Source: Limanda limanda
Lineage: Eukaryota > Chordata > Actinopteri > Pleuronectiformes > Pleuronectidae
Length of the DNA: 64,000 bases
NCBI RefSeq assembly: GCF_963576545.1
Contig: NC_083648.1
Coordinates: forward strand, 10,527,739-10,591,738
Direction: 5' to 3'
How positions within the stretch are numbered: the stretch's first letter is position 1; every line of letters begins with the position of its first letter. Below, one piece after another: positions 53,076 through 64,000 of the stretch. The notes beneath the pieces were generated by a model. It did no database searches. It had not been told where the DNA came from and saw nothing but the letters and a program-made list of their open reading frames with translations. The position numbers and the translations under genes were made by a program.

Positions 53076-55199
53076 AAACAGCAAAGATGTAAAAATGCAC
53101 ACTTCAGGTAATCAGACTCAAAGGGGACAATTTCAATCAATGACCAGTTCATAGAAAACCACGCAGGGAAACCGAGTGTCATCAAAGCCTCGGCAGAAAT
53201 TGAATCTCTGCTCTGCTGACGAGCTTGTTCCCTCACCGCTGATCCTAACAACAGCACTTAGGCTCTCAAGGACATAAAAAGATAAAAGACAGAGAAGGGA
53301 AGTGGAAATGAGGATCTGTTATGCAAAATTGCAAAAGACTTAACACACAATCAAATCTCTCACTGTAAAAAGTGTATTTTTATTTTTCCCGTCTCACAAA
53401 CAGACCCTACAGCATTGGGAACGTGCCCGACTCGCTGCCATCTTTATAGCAGCGGCAGCACAACCAGTTTGGTCGCCTGCTACAGAAAAGAAAAAAAGAG
53501 CCCAAATTGAAACCATGTGCTCCGTGTTACGTCATCCTTTAAATATGAGCATCCCCACATTACCGTGTCCCAGAAAGCCGATAGAAACAGGAAGCCCCCA
53601 GCGTGTGTACAGCTCACAGAGGACACCAGTGTCTTTGTCTCTGCGAGGGGAAAAACTGGGCTGCCAGCTTGTTTGTCCTGTTTTTCACTTCACTGCTCAT
53701 GTCCACTCACATAAAAATGACCGTTTCAGTCTGAAGGTAGCGGAGCACAATCAACTCCCCCAAACCCCTCCCCTCCCCTCCTGCTCAAACTTATTCCATT
53801 TCACGAAAAATGGAAATGCAATGTGAGCAGAAACCCCGGCGCAGATGGTGATTGGAGTGCGGGCGCATGCACACACATGCACGCGTTGCCTAAATGCAGC
53901 GACTCCGGAGCGGTTTTGGGAATGAGAGGGGACAAGGCTGAGGTCGAAAAACTTCCACTGACTTTCCGACCGTGCGTTCCCACCGTCATAAATTACAGAG
54001 TGTGTTCTTAGCTGGCAATTAGTAATTCTACTTCCCCTCGATTTGCCAACCTCACGACCAACCGACATTCCTAGGTCGATCTACTTTCATCATCCACGTC
54101 TTTACAAAATGGTTCCGTAGGCATGAACCCCATAAAATGTCCGGACAATTGGGTCCAGACCTTGATATGTCACTACAGCAGGAGATTCTCCAGGTAAGAC
54201 ACATGCACAACAACAGGAGGATCTCCGGAGCATTCAGGTGAGGGGTGCCTGGGTAGAGTGTGTAGGAGGCAGGACATGACGTATGAATTCCAGAAATCAA
54301 ATGTTATTGTTTACAGCAGAAAGACTCTGGCTTTGACCTTTCAAAGCTATTTTTCATACCAGAATATTAGTTTTCTTTTATTTCAGTTTTATGTCTGTGG
54401 CGCGCCCATCAACTCGCTGAGAATAAAACAACCTGCTGTATTCTCACATGGGCAAACAATCACACATCAGTCAGAGTTTCTGCAAAGGAGCTTGTAGGAA
54501 AAACTGCAGCTTAATATACACGGCGAACATCACAGTCGGAGCTTGTATGTCTCTTCCACCTGGCTCCCAAACATCACTCTGTTGTTTCCATCAAAGCAGG
54601 TAGGTGAGGAAAAACAATCACCAGAGAACAAGGTAAAAACATTTATGTCGTGCCAGTCTAATGCGGCCTGGACGCTCTGCCCTACTTAAAGCTCTTAAAT
54701 CCTTGTGTTGTCTGCACGACGCGCATTGATCACTCCCCCCCCCCTGAAAATAAATTCGACATCCTGGTTCAAACGGGGTTCTAATTTAACACGAGCTTTG
54801 CAAATTGGGTTTTCAAGACGTGTCGCACAACAATGCTCAGGTTGATCGACTCCATTTGCGGAGCTTAGGGAGGAATGTGTCAGATTTAGCTCATCTGATT
54901 AGGGACACGGAACAGGACAAGAGAACAAACTGAAGGAAACAATCAACCGCGGATTCAGACGCTAACAAGTTTCAGACCCCACTCGAGTTCAAAGCTGATT
55001 CCACTGTTTGAAGAATTGTTGTCAAAAGCTAGTTTTAGTTTGGAGAACACCCCAATGCTACTCATCAACGGAAATGTAGAACAACATTTACCCGAGAGGA
55101 GACTTTTCCGTGGCTCATGCTCAATTACAAATTATATTTGGATATTTACAGATTTCCCTCCACTCATGTCCAGACTGTGTGTCACTGATTTTGTCTGCT

Positions 55200-55470
55200 T
55201 GTTTGTTAGTTGACAGGATAATGCAGGAACTACTAGATTTCCGTGACATTTGGTCTGGGGGGGGGGGAGGGAATGACCCAAGGAAGAACTCATTCAATTT
55301 TGGTACCGATGTGGATCAGGGGCGGATCTCACTTTTTCAACATTTTTGTTAATTTATCAGAGAATAATTCATGGATCTTGACGAAAAAATTGTCTCATGT
55401 TAAAGGGACTGATATTTAAATGTGGATTCATTAGAGGAATGTTGTTGAAGGGATGCGCTCTACCCCTTTC
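55200..55470 (+). repeat. dispersed teleost repeat family, copy 5
   Basis: Contains aggaactactagatttcc, gatgtggatcaggggcgg, cagagaataattcatgga and aaagggactgatattt in family order, with a G-run insertion at 55,257-55,268. Confidence 0.6.
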
Positions 55471-55708
55471 CCCCTGTCAGCACCCCTCCCCCAGGCCGCA
55501 CTCACAAGTTATCATCAGGACGCATTTAAACTGAGTGTGTGTGTGTTCACATGTGTGTGTTTAGCGGTGGGAGGGCCGGGCTTCAGCTTTCTGGATTAAA
55601 TTTAGGGAGCGAGCACTTAAGCAGGTAGCAACAGGCACAGAGTCCCACCCAGGGCATTGAACGCCTCACTTTGCTCAAGCTGATCGGCACTCCTACATTC
55701 CTGGTGCC

Positions 55709-55730
55709 TGACTGACTGACTGACTGACTG
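55709..55730 (+). repeat. (GACT)n microsatellite
   Basis: Five tetranucleotide units. Confidence 0.9.
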
Positions 55731-56760
55731 TGCAAAAGGGATAAATGGACGAATACAACCCGACACTGCACAACAAAGGTGCAGGTAACCTTGGTAACAC
55801 GTCATCCACAAACACAAATAGACCGCGACAACAGGGTTGACCTCAGGACCCATGACAAGCTCCACATTGGCTGGAGAATGACATATCTGCTCGGCTAACT
55901 CAAAGGTTAGCTTAATGAGAATGAACCAAAGCACGGTGGAAGACGTCATTTAGTTGTCACGGACGACTAATGAGGCCTTTTAGCGTGACGTGGGGAAATC
56001 GGAGCTTAACGCAGAAAACGTAGCAAAATCGCACCTTTTAATTCACAGTTACAAATATTTGCCTCTGGTCTCCGAGCTCTTCCAGGCAACTGGACAAACG
56101 CACTCCTCTGTCAGAGTTAACCTTTAAACACAGTGCTTAAGTCCTCTTCTCTTCTCCCCATCATTATAGCATGTAAGCCCTCTTAATTTAGCTCTGCTCA
56201 GCTGCCAAACGCATCCCCATCACAGCCACTAACTGCTTTAATGCTACTGCTTAGAGCTGCGTGGCTGCGCCGGGCCAGCAGACAGCATTATCCAGTCTCT
56301 GTCCTGTGTTCGGGTGACACAGAGACAGCTCTGGGGCTGTGCTACGCCACTGTAAAACCAACCATTATAATGTGATCTTATCAGTCATCTGGTGATTCCA
56401 GTTTACTGTGCTCGCCCACCCATTTACTCAACTTCAAAACTCTTACGTAAAGCAAAGTAATTGCTGCGTAAGTGCAAACAAACAGGCGGTTCACGACACT
56501 GGGAAATAAAGAAGCCCCCGAAATAGAAATTCCAAAAGGACTCTCTGGAACCAGACGTTTTTGAACGCCGTCCAAACTCACAATTCCCCATGTGTTTTTC
56601 ATTTGCCTGTCCGACTAAAGAAAAGAAGGAAGAAGAAGGGGGGGGGGGAGAAGCACATTTCCATGTTTCTCTTGAGCTGTGGCTTTCTTTGCAGTGCACA
56701 AGGAGCTAAAATGTGAAGAAAGGAACTGAGAAATAGATTCAGCAATCTTGCAGGTCTTAC

Positions 56761-58366
56761 CTTGACCTTTGTGGGAGTCAATGCCTACAGGAGTCTCTAT
56801 GGCGACTGGCTGTGACTTATTATTCCCAGCCGGGGGGGTTTGGCCAGTGTTTTTGCTCTGGGACTGCTGGGATTCACTTTTGCCACTGAATGGCTGCTCT
56901 TTCCTCCTGAAGCGGTTGGCTATGAGCTGCCATATGCTTGGTTCTTCCTGAACCGGTTTGGAGGACAGTTTTGTTGGACACAGGGGGACCTCCATTACCT
57001 TGACCTTCCCCCTGCTGTGATACTGAATGTACTGCATGCCCCCATCCTCTGTTTGCTCACTAGTGGCTGGGAGCATTCTCCCTGTGAGGTATGAGAAAGG
57101 TCGCGGAGGCATTGTTGTCTCCTCGGCCGTACTTTTAGTCCGAGAGTCGTCCTTTGACTCCCCCTCAGAACCAAAATTAGCTTTGTCCCGGGGCCGGGTC
57201 CTCCTGATTCGCAGACTGAGGCTCCGTCTTAAAGAGCTCAAAGTACTTTTTGGAGCATCAGTCTTGTTGATTTTGGGAGGAGATTTTTCTTCTTTCTCAC
57301 TGTCCTTCTCTTTGCTGTTATCTTGGGGTGCTTTACCAAACAGCCTCCATCGGAAGCCCCCTTTGAGATAACCTCCATCACCTCCTGTGTGGCCGCAGCT
57401 CCTCTGACTGTCTATCTCGTCATCAGACCCCCTCTTCCTCAGCTCCAGTACTGTCATGCTGACAGGCCTGGGCTTTGAGTTCCTGTGGCGGAGCCTGGGG
57501 GTCTCCTCTGCAGCGAATGAGGGCCGCTGAGCCAGGAAAGAACTGAGGCCATCCACTGCCCTCAGCTCAGCCCTCCTAGTCCGGAACGGCAGGTTGTTTT
57601 CTAAAATACTTTCCCCGCTGAGGGGTTGCTGGGTCGCCAACAGAACTGGGCCTGGGCCTGCCAGCATGCAAACACTCCTGGGCCTCCGCAGCACTCGTTC
57701 TGGTTCAGGTTGAGAATCTCCTTGCTGCTGGAGTGGGTCGCCATACATGCTCACCGTCCTCCTGCTGACCGGGGCTCCATCCTGACGCGGCCTTCGCAAC
57801 AAGGCCCGCGGCAGAGAGCTGTGTCCGGCGACCGAGCCATTTCCCCCAAAGACGAGCCCCCTGGCGTGGACGGTGACAGAGGTTAACGTGGAGCTGCGAA
57901 CCCGATGCTCCTGTGTGTATTTCTGAGCAGCTACGTCTGCCACGTCTCTTCCTTGCTGTGAGGAGTTACCTGAGTTTTTGGAGGGTGGTTTCAAAAACCT
58001 GTCGGTCTTCATTTTTCCCTCCACCTCCTCCAGCTCCTCCTCATTCTCCTCCAATACTACCTCCTCTCTTTGCCTCCCGGCTCTACCTGCACGGCCCAGG
58101 GAGGGCCACTTGTTGAGCTCCTGCCTTGCCCTGCCCAGCCTGGGGCTTTTCTCCATTGGCACTACACTCATTCTCTCTCCTCCTGGCTGGCTTTTCTCCA
58201 CCAGGGTGTGGATGACCCGGCCCATTCCACTCCCTGAGACCGGTGCATCTCCCTGTGTTTCTTTCAGGGTGACAGAGATGTGGTAAACGCTTTTCCCCTG
58301 CTGCAGTTGGTCAATAGTTGTACTCCTTGGGGTTGCATCCACCGCCCCACTGCTGAAGAATAGCAT
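56761..58366 (-). CDS. agap3: agap3 alternative first coding exon, long (535 codons)
   Basis: This is the longest open frame in the window. The open frame reaches 58,402 only through a GTG; the first ATG is at 58,366 and an in-frame TAG lies just upstream, so I take 58,366 as the start. The donor AAG|gtaagac follows at 56,760, leaving phase 1, which matches the acceptor at 50,874. The 535 residues are low in recognisable domains and probably disordered. There is an acidic stretch at about 101-117 and several basophilic kinase-type sites (RRTVS ~203-206, RRPRS ~228-231, KPRPVS ~298-303, LRRSLS ~379-384). A basic LRIRRTRPRDK patch lies at ~385-395, and a more ordered-looking segment (SYLTGRMLP, MQYIQYHSRGKVKVMEVP, PSIWQLIANRFRRK) at ~425-490. 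The equivalent in AGAP2 (PIKE-L) is a long N-terminal extension, so an extended AGAP3 isoform is plausible. Reading through the donor adds about 60 residues before a stop. Confidence 0.75.
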
Positions 58367-60540
58367 GGCACTGCACTGATTCACACAGACATCCTTATTC
58401 ACACACTACTGCAGGCACATAGCATGTAGGCAAATGTTCACATCCTGCCTGGAAGTTGTAGATGTTGAGCTCATAAAGTCATTCATTGGACGGCCGAATT
58501 CCTATGCCAGGCATAATCCTTCACCTTTGACATGGGAAAAAAACTTCAAAGAAGTTAAAGTAAAGCCTGGCTGGCACCTGCATCCTCCGGCTCCTTTGCT
58601 CAGCAGACTCACTCAGCTGCTCTCTCCACACACTGTGTTCTACCTGTCCCACACAGGCAGACGAACAAAAGAAAAACACGGTATCCAGTCCTTGTTATGC
58701 AACAGAGGCAAATCTGTAAAAGCTGCAAAAGTTGCAAACTTGGGAAAAAAACGGAATCATCCTTCCTCTTTGGCAAGTTACGAACTGTGAGCATTCCTTG
58801 TTGTCGGTGCAGACAAACCCCTTAATCTCTGTGCTCTCTCCATGCAGAGCATGAGGGAGTGTGTCTCTGTTTGAACTTTCAGCTGCCTTCCAACCCCCCT
58901 GGATACATGGAAAACAAGGAGTGGATCCCACGGGCATTAAACACACCCCCTGAGCTGCGAGTAGCCCCCCCGAGACAGGAACAGACAGAGGTGAACATGC
59001 GATTGAGAGAAGACAGAGCTGATTACACATTGCTGTAATCAACAGAGACTGCAGCCCACAACAAAACAGCCATGAATGGGCTCTTTGTGTTCCCCTGACC
59101 TGTGGCAACTCACTGTACCGGGGGATCCCTTTTCATATTTAATGGAACAAGAGAGAGCAGCGCGAGCGACGTATTTTATTCATTAACCCATATTTTAACA
59201 ATCACCAAAGTGAAGGATTGTGGTTACAAAAAGAAAAGCTCTGCCTCTCAACACAAACGGAACCTGTGTTAGTAACATGGTGAATCAACACAACTCCACA
59301 GAGAGCTTCCAGTGGCTCCCACTACACGGCCCACACACTGTGGGAGGGCTTCAGTTTAATACCAAGGCCGACCTGGACAACTATTTATGGTGAGGAAATT
59401 GAAGTTACCGTGGAATGAAATACTTCACTGGGCATCACATATCTCTACATCCACTCCCCAGGTTCTTCAGGATCAAACTTCATAGTGAATACTGTAGCAT
59501 TTTGAGCCAGTGAGGAAAAAAAATCCTAAAGTAAACAGCTTTTACATGTTCCCACTCTTTTTAGAGGTGTGGTGGTCTCTGATGAGTTGCTGAATCCCTG
59601 TTTTATAATATACAGCACCAGCTGAATGAAGCCAGGTTTTACCAGCTCTGCAGAACTGAAACACTGCCCCTCTGTGGTCAAAAAGAGAAAATAGCAGGGA
59701 GGAAACAGAAAACGGGGGGTTTTCTTTCCTGAGGCCAAATTAATACTAATTCATAACATTAACGTTGCTATAATTTCCCTCAAGTATATTCAAGGAGCAC
59801 TCTAGATATTATATATAACGTTATATATGAAAAGTTTCATTAGAACTTTTCCTTTGTTATGCTTATGAAATTATGCGCAGACCTTTCTTCTATTATTTAT
59901 ATATTAATTATGAATGTGTGTGTGCAAGAATCTGTGTAAGTATGTATCGGGTTTTTTTAGATAACTAATTTCGTTGTACAGAGTCGTGCAATGACAATAA
60001 AGCTTTCAAATTCTAAATATATATATAAAACTTGGAAACGGGTACAATTGAGTAGAACTGCTTGTGAGGGCTTTGGGCAGAAACCTAAAACAGAGTGAAA
60101 CACTGGCTGTTGAGTCTGAGTGCGTCACTGTGGGAAATCCAGTATGACCATGAAACTGTAAAGTCTGAGCCCAAGCATCACAGCCGCTCCATTCAAGAAG
60201 TTGATTGAAAAACTCTACTCTTCGTAACAAAAGCAGCCTGTAGCCCTGTAATGGATGACGCACAGATCATTTCCTCAGGTTGAACAGAGAGAAAAGAAAT
60301 ACCATCATTTGAAACTGGCAGAATCAAGGTCTTTGCCATTTCATAGCTTCTGCAGCGTTTGCGTTCTTATCAGCCGACTGTCGGTCGAACAAATGAAAAC
60401 ATTTAAGATATTAAGGAGACTCACTGCTTTATGTTTTGCCGTGCACTGTAACCAAATGTACTATCAGGGCAAATCTTGCATCTTATTAGTGAGAGACTAC
60501 GAACTATTGCCGAGCCTGAGCTGACTCCTCTGGCCTTTAC
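58367..60540 (-). promoter_or_regulatory. region between alternative first exons; probable promoter/5' UTR of long isoform
   Basis: No acceptor with the right phase is convincing at the start of the long exon, so its transcript probably begins in this interval. An in-frame TAG sits just upstream of the first ATG. No clear TATA box is seen. The 137-codon minus-strand and 118-codon plus-strand frames here are unsupported. Confidence 0.35.
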
Positions 60541-60661
60541 CTGTTTCTAGGTAGTAGGGGTTCAGGATGATATGGGGCTCATCATCGAGCAAGCCGTCCT
60601 TTTCGCTCCACTGGCCCTGGTGGTGTCGATTTCTTCTTCGACCCCCGAAGCACAGCAACAT
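60541..60661 (-). CDS. agap3: agap3 alternative first coding exon, short (40 codons)
   Basis: The minus-strand exon begins with ATG at 60,661, with A at -3 and an in-frame TAG five codons upstream. It encodes 40 residues starting MLLCFGGRRRNRHHQGQW and ending NPYYLET plus one base. It stops at a good donor (ACAG|gtaaag). The end phase of 1 fits the acceptor at 50,874, which would complete a GAC (Asp) codon. With the short 3' end this start gives an uninterrupted 349-residue protein. I do not recognise this N-terminus from memory. The basic RRR cluster near the start and the acidic DGLLDDE patch are the only visible features. It could instead belong to an unrelated upstream transcript, but the phase and strand agree with agap3. 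Confidence 0.55.
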
Positions 60662-61194
60662 ACTGTAGTCCACCTACAACCTGAGGGACGTCTCCATGAC
60701 TCACAGAACAACCATTCATGAAGAAAAAACGCCTGAACTATCAGGTGTCAGTCCAAATCTGTGGTTATCACTTGGATGTCCCGTCCTCCTGGGTTCTGTC
60801 TTCTCTCCTCAGCTCCAGCACGTCAGTCCTCTGCAGCTTTTTGTCCATCAAGTCTGTAAAAAACAACTCACTCTCTTCTGGCACTTGCATGGTGCCGGAG
60901 CCGGGATGTTCCCTCCATGCAGACCTGATAATGTGGTTACCAGCAGAAGCCTGATGAAGTGGCCCAGAGAGGCCGTGTGTCACGGTTCACATGGCAGTCG
61001 CTTCCTCCGGGTGATTGGTAATGCAGGTGTTGGTCAGCAGGGTTCTACATAAGAAACCCTGATAGGATTAAGGTTAATCCACTATCCTGTTGTCTTTGTT
61101 GTGGATCGGTCCAGAGGAAGCATGCGTCGCGGTAAATCCTCGGGATCTTAACGCGCTGACCAGGTAACAGAGCTCCTCTTGTCTTCCCCCTCTC

Positions 61195-61220
61195 TCCTCC
61201 TCCTCCTCCTCCTCCTCCTC
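61195..61220 (+). repeat. (TCC)n microsatellite, short
   Basis: Eight to nine TCC units. Confidence 0.85.
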
Positions 61221-63359
61221 TGTCCCGCAGCTAAATGCTTCTCCCTCTTGTAATAGTATCTTGATGGCAGCAGGGAGGGTTATTCAGAAAAACTGGATTG
61301 GCATGTTTCGAGGTTCCTGAATTCTTCTCCGCCTCCTCCTCTGTACGTGTTTACACATCTGCCCGGTTGGGAGCGGATGTCACAGCGTGTGTGTGTGTGT
61401 CACATACTCATCTCATGTAAGGGTCACTGTAACAAACATACTGCTGTTGTTTTGCCAACATGACTCTGACCCGACTGTGTGACTTCCCCTCGGGCTACAT
61501 TCAAAGTCTCCACCAGCACAGAGGTCTTTCTGTTAATTTTGTCTATCACGTGTCTCATCATGTGTGTTACCACCACCACCACAGCCGTTATGGAAAATGC
61601 CAAAAGCTTGTTTTTCACAAATGAAGAACGCGGCGGGAGATTGTTCGGATCAGACGGGTTCACAGCGTGACACAGAAATCCCTCTACTTTTTTATTCATG
61701 GAATTTGTATTACTGCGAAAGTGTCTTGTTCAGTTTTGTGAAATTGATGTGGGATTACACCGAAATGAATAAACTAAACTACTTTCTTTATTTGATATGT
61801 CCTTTGTTATGAAGCCTAAAGTTTGTACTTGGCCCACATTTGTAAGCTAGTCTGTGTTGAATAAAGTAAAGGAAAGAATTATACTGTCACATATAGTCAC
61901 ATCATAAAGTAACTTCTAGATATATGCTTGTCAAATCCTGGGCTTTCATTCGAATGTGTCAAAGCAGCTTTAAGGGGCCGTGATAGTTTAATAATTCCTA
62001 TAAGCAGGGACAGATATGTCTGAGCAGCAGACATGACAGACGCTCGGGTGTATTTATATAAGGACACAGACACTATGTTGTCTAGCAGATAGCATGATGC
62101 ATCAACGCCGCACGAGTAAAGCTTCCTAACCCTCCGTCGGAATTAGAGCGTGAGTCAGCAGCGTGAGGAAGACGGCCGTGCACATATGTACGCTCTCTCT
62201 CTCCGAGAGGACGGTCTACTTCCTCTGGCCAACGCGACGACGAGAAGAAGGAAGCGACTTAAAAATAATCTGCGTTAGACACCAGATGAGCGTCTAGCAC
62301 CCGAAAGGACAAATGTGGTGCGATTTAGTGTCTGAAAGCCCAACCGCACACTTGAGTGTCTCGGCTGCATCAGTCAGGGTTGTTTGCCGAGAGGCTTCGC
62401 GCGACAAATGGGTGTCAGACCTTTTCAGCGGTGACTCACGAGAACACTAATGTTTTCCTTGATGTCATGCTTTTCAAATATAAACCCAATGCGAACATGT
62501 GAATGTAAATCAGAGTTTTCCCTGAAACCGGGGAGCGTTTTCACAGCTTTCAGACGGGCCCTTGATTGGAGAGAGGACTGATCTCATTGGACGGAGTCAG
62601 AAACTGTGATTAACGTCATCACACGGCCGACACACGAGCCCTGAATCGCTAACGGGCCCGTGTACGAGATTCCGCCCGAGGCTTCAGGCAAACCAAATGA
62701 CTCCTGATGCCGTCCCCTGCATATTTGATGTTATCTGCAGAGAATACTGATAATATGATGAGACTTTGTTTCGAGTAAATAGAGAGAAGAAGAGGAATTG
62801 GACAGGCCTATAAATAAATGATGACGACCAGAAATACATATCAAAACTTTATCTCAATAGCAATTGACAAAAACATTAAATAGTTATTATAAATTACCGT
62901 CAGAGCTCACTGGTGTAACACTAATTATGCATTCATGCTATCTGCTGTAAGGTCATGTATTAAATATGATGAAGAGTTAAACCATTAGCATTTAGGCTTG
63001 TTCGGCTGCAAGCTGCTTTATTCTGAATGGAGACCAACGTGACGAGACTGGGAGATTTTCTTTCGTCTCTCATTAAAGCGTTCGGAGAAACTTTTTAACG
63101 AGCCGTACTAACATCATCTGAATTTGAAATGTTTGCGACTCCATGGATGTCTCTGTTTATACTTTTTTTTATCTTGCTCTAATTCCATTTAAACTATTAT
63201 AATGTCATTTAGGGTCAAAACGTCCCTAATAACTCAAACAGCTTCCACATAGTCGGATATAGAATAAATTGATGTATTATTGTTGAGCATAGTTTTCTAA
63301 TGACTGTCAGCTACTAAATCCTTATTATTGCTTATCAGTACAATGGCTTATACAACTTC

Positions 63360-63660
63360 TTACCTCAGCCGGGGAGGTTATGTTCTCATCTTTTTTTTGC
63401 CCGTTAGCAGGATTACGCAGAAACTTTGAGGAGAGGATTACATTTTGGTGCTGATCCAGGATTATTTTCATTTTTCTTTCACATTGAGAGACAGTGCGTT
63501 CGTCAACATTTCATTCTCAGAGAAATATTCATGGATCTTAGAAATTCAGGCATGTGTGGAGGAATGATATTTTTGGGTTTCTGCAATTTGGTCTGGAGCC
63601 AAATAAATGTGGTTTCATAAGAGGCCTGGTATTATGGGCTCTCTCCTCACCCAGTGCCTG
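63360..63660 (+). repeat. dispersed teleost repeat family, copy 6
   Basis: Contains ggggaggttatgttctcatc, gcaggattacgcagaaac, ggtgctgatccaggatt, agagaaatattcatggatc and caggcatgtgtggagga in family order; diverged. Confidence 0.58.
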
Positions 63661-64000
63661 CAGAGCACCTGGAGTAAAACAGACTGTGTTATTAATCAAA
63701 ACACACAAAAAGCACATAATCTCTAAAAGAAACAGCAGTACTTATACTGCTGTTTCTTACTTATATTATGAGGTATCCACAGGTATAGCATGATTTAATA
63801 TGCAAACATATTCTCTACCATAACCTGAACATCTTTGGATATATCGTGCTCTATACACTAGTTGGTCCTAGTTTTATATTGGGGACTTTTCGCTCTCTCT
63901 ACATTTTATAGAGGGAATAATAACCTGGGAAAATAAACGTCAGATAAATTGACAGTAAAAAATAATCATTACTTGCAGCTCTGCGGTTATGGAAAGTGTG

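Larger units (their letters stand above)
50875..56760 (-). other. agap3 intron after the long first exon
   Basis: A 5.9-kb intron with three copies of the dispersed family (51,410; 52,830 inverted; 55,200), a GACT tandem (55,709-55,730) and otherwise unique sequence. No canonical AGAP first exon (the FESVHPNIY-type segment) is seen. Confidence 0.72.
60662..64000 (-). other. upstream sequence of short first exon to right edge
   Basis: No exon is recognised. It contains a short TCC run (61,195-61,220), moderately CpG-rich sequence near 62,100-62,700, and a dispersed-family copy (63,360-63,660). It may hold the promoter of the short first exon and lies within an intron if a conventional AGAP3 first exon exists further right. 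Confidence 0.6.

Noticed and set aside
58367..58402. Upstream extension of the long first exon to 58,402
   Set aside because: It starts at GTG, not ATG; the first ATG is at 58,366 and an in-frame TAG lies immediately upstream.
58367..60540. Splicing of the 40-codon first exon into the 535-codon exon
   Set aside because: The obvious acceptor (tgcag|TAG) gives stops in the needed phase, and other AG sites at the start of the exon do not have the required phase-1 entry with a pyrimidine tract.
50875..64000. Search for the conventional AGAP first exon (FESVHPNIY-type segment)
   Set aside because: Not found on the minus strand; probably beyond the right edge or lost in this gene copy.

Overview
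The window reads as vertebrate, most likely teleost, genomic DNA. The evidence is small exons with GT-AG borders spread over tens of kilobases, dense CA/GT arrays, and several interspersed repeats of fish type: an L1-clade LINE tail, a hAT-like element, a Harbinger-like MITE, and at least six copies of one dispersed family. There is no bacterial-style gene packing, and nearly all of the ORFs longer than 60 codons are chance or simple-repeat reading frames.

One gene explains essentially all the coding signal: agap3 (ArfGAP with GTPase, ankyrin repeat and PH domains 3; centaurin-gamma-3) on the minus strand, running from high to low coordinates. Twelve internal coding exons form a phase-consistent chain between 50,874 and 10,735. 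They cover the GTPase-like domain (GLD), the Ser/Pro-rich linker with a basic nuclear-localisation-like motif, the first half of the split PH domain, and the AGAP3-type insert that splits it. The second half of the PH domain, the ArfGAP domain and the ankyrin repeats should lie beyond the left edge. Both the exon phases and the residues (for example [29 protein letters not shown]-type insert) favour AGAP3 over AGAP1 or AGAP2.

The gene shows transcript diversity at both ends. Two mutually exclusive candidate first coding exons (60,541-60,661, 40 codons; 56,761-58,366, 535 codons) both end in phase 1 and both join in frame to the exon at 50,816-50,874. They imply two promoters. A third, conventional AGAP first exon is not seen and may lie to the right of the window. 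In the middle, exon 35,996-36,151 ends in phase 0 and can join either the full-length exon at 30,828-30,911 or an alternative terminal exon at 34,363-34,497 (44 codons plus stop). The latter would give a GLD-only short protein like the described CRAG isoform of AGAP3, followed by a roughly 2.5-kb putative 3' UTR.

Layout: 1-10,734, intron with LINE and other repeats; 10,735-25,822, linker and PH exons separated by large introns with candidate conserved noncoding blocks; 25,823-30,827, intron dominated by GT arrays; 30,828-36,892, the alternative-splicing hub; 36,893-50,874, GLD exons; 50,875-64,000, alternative first exons and upstream sequence. The repeat and regulatory calls are pattern readings from the sequence and have not been checked by alignment.
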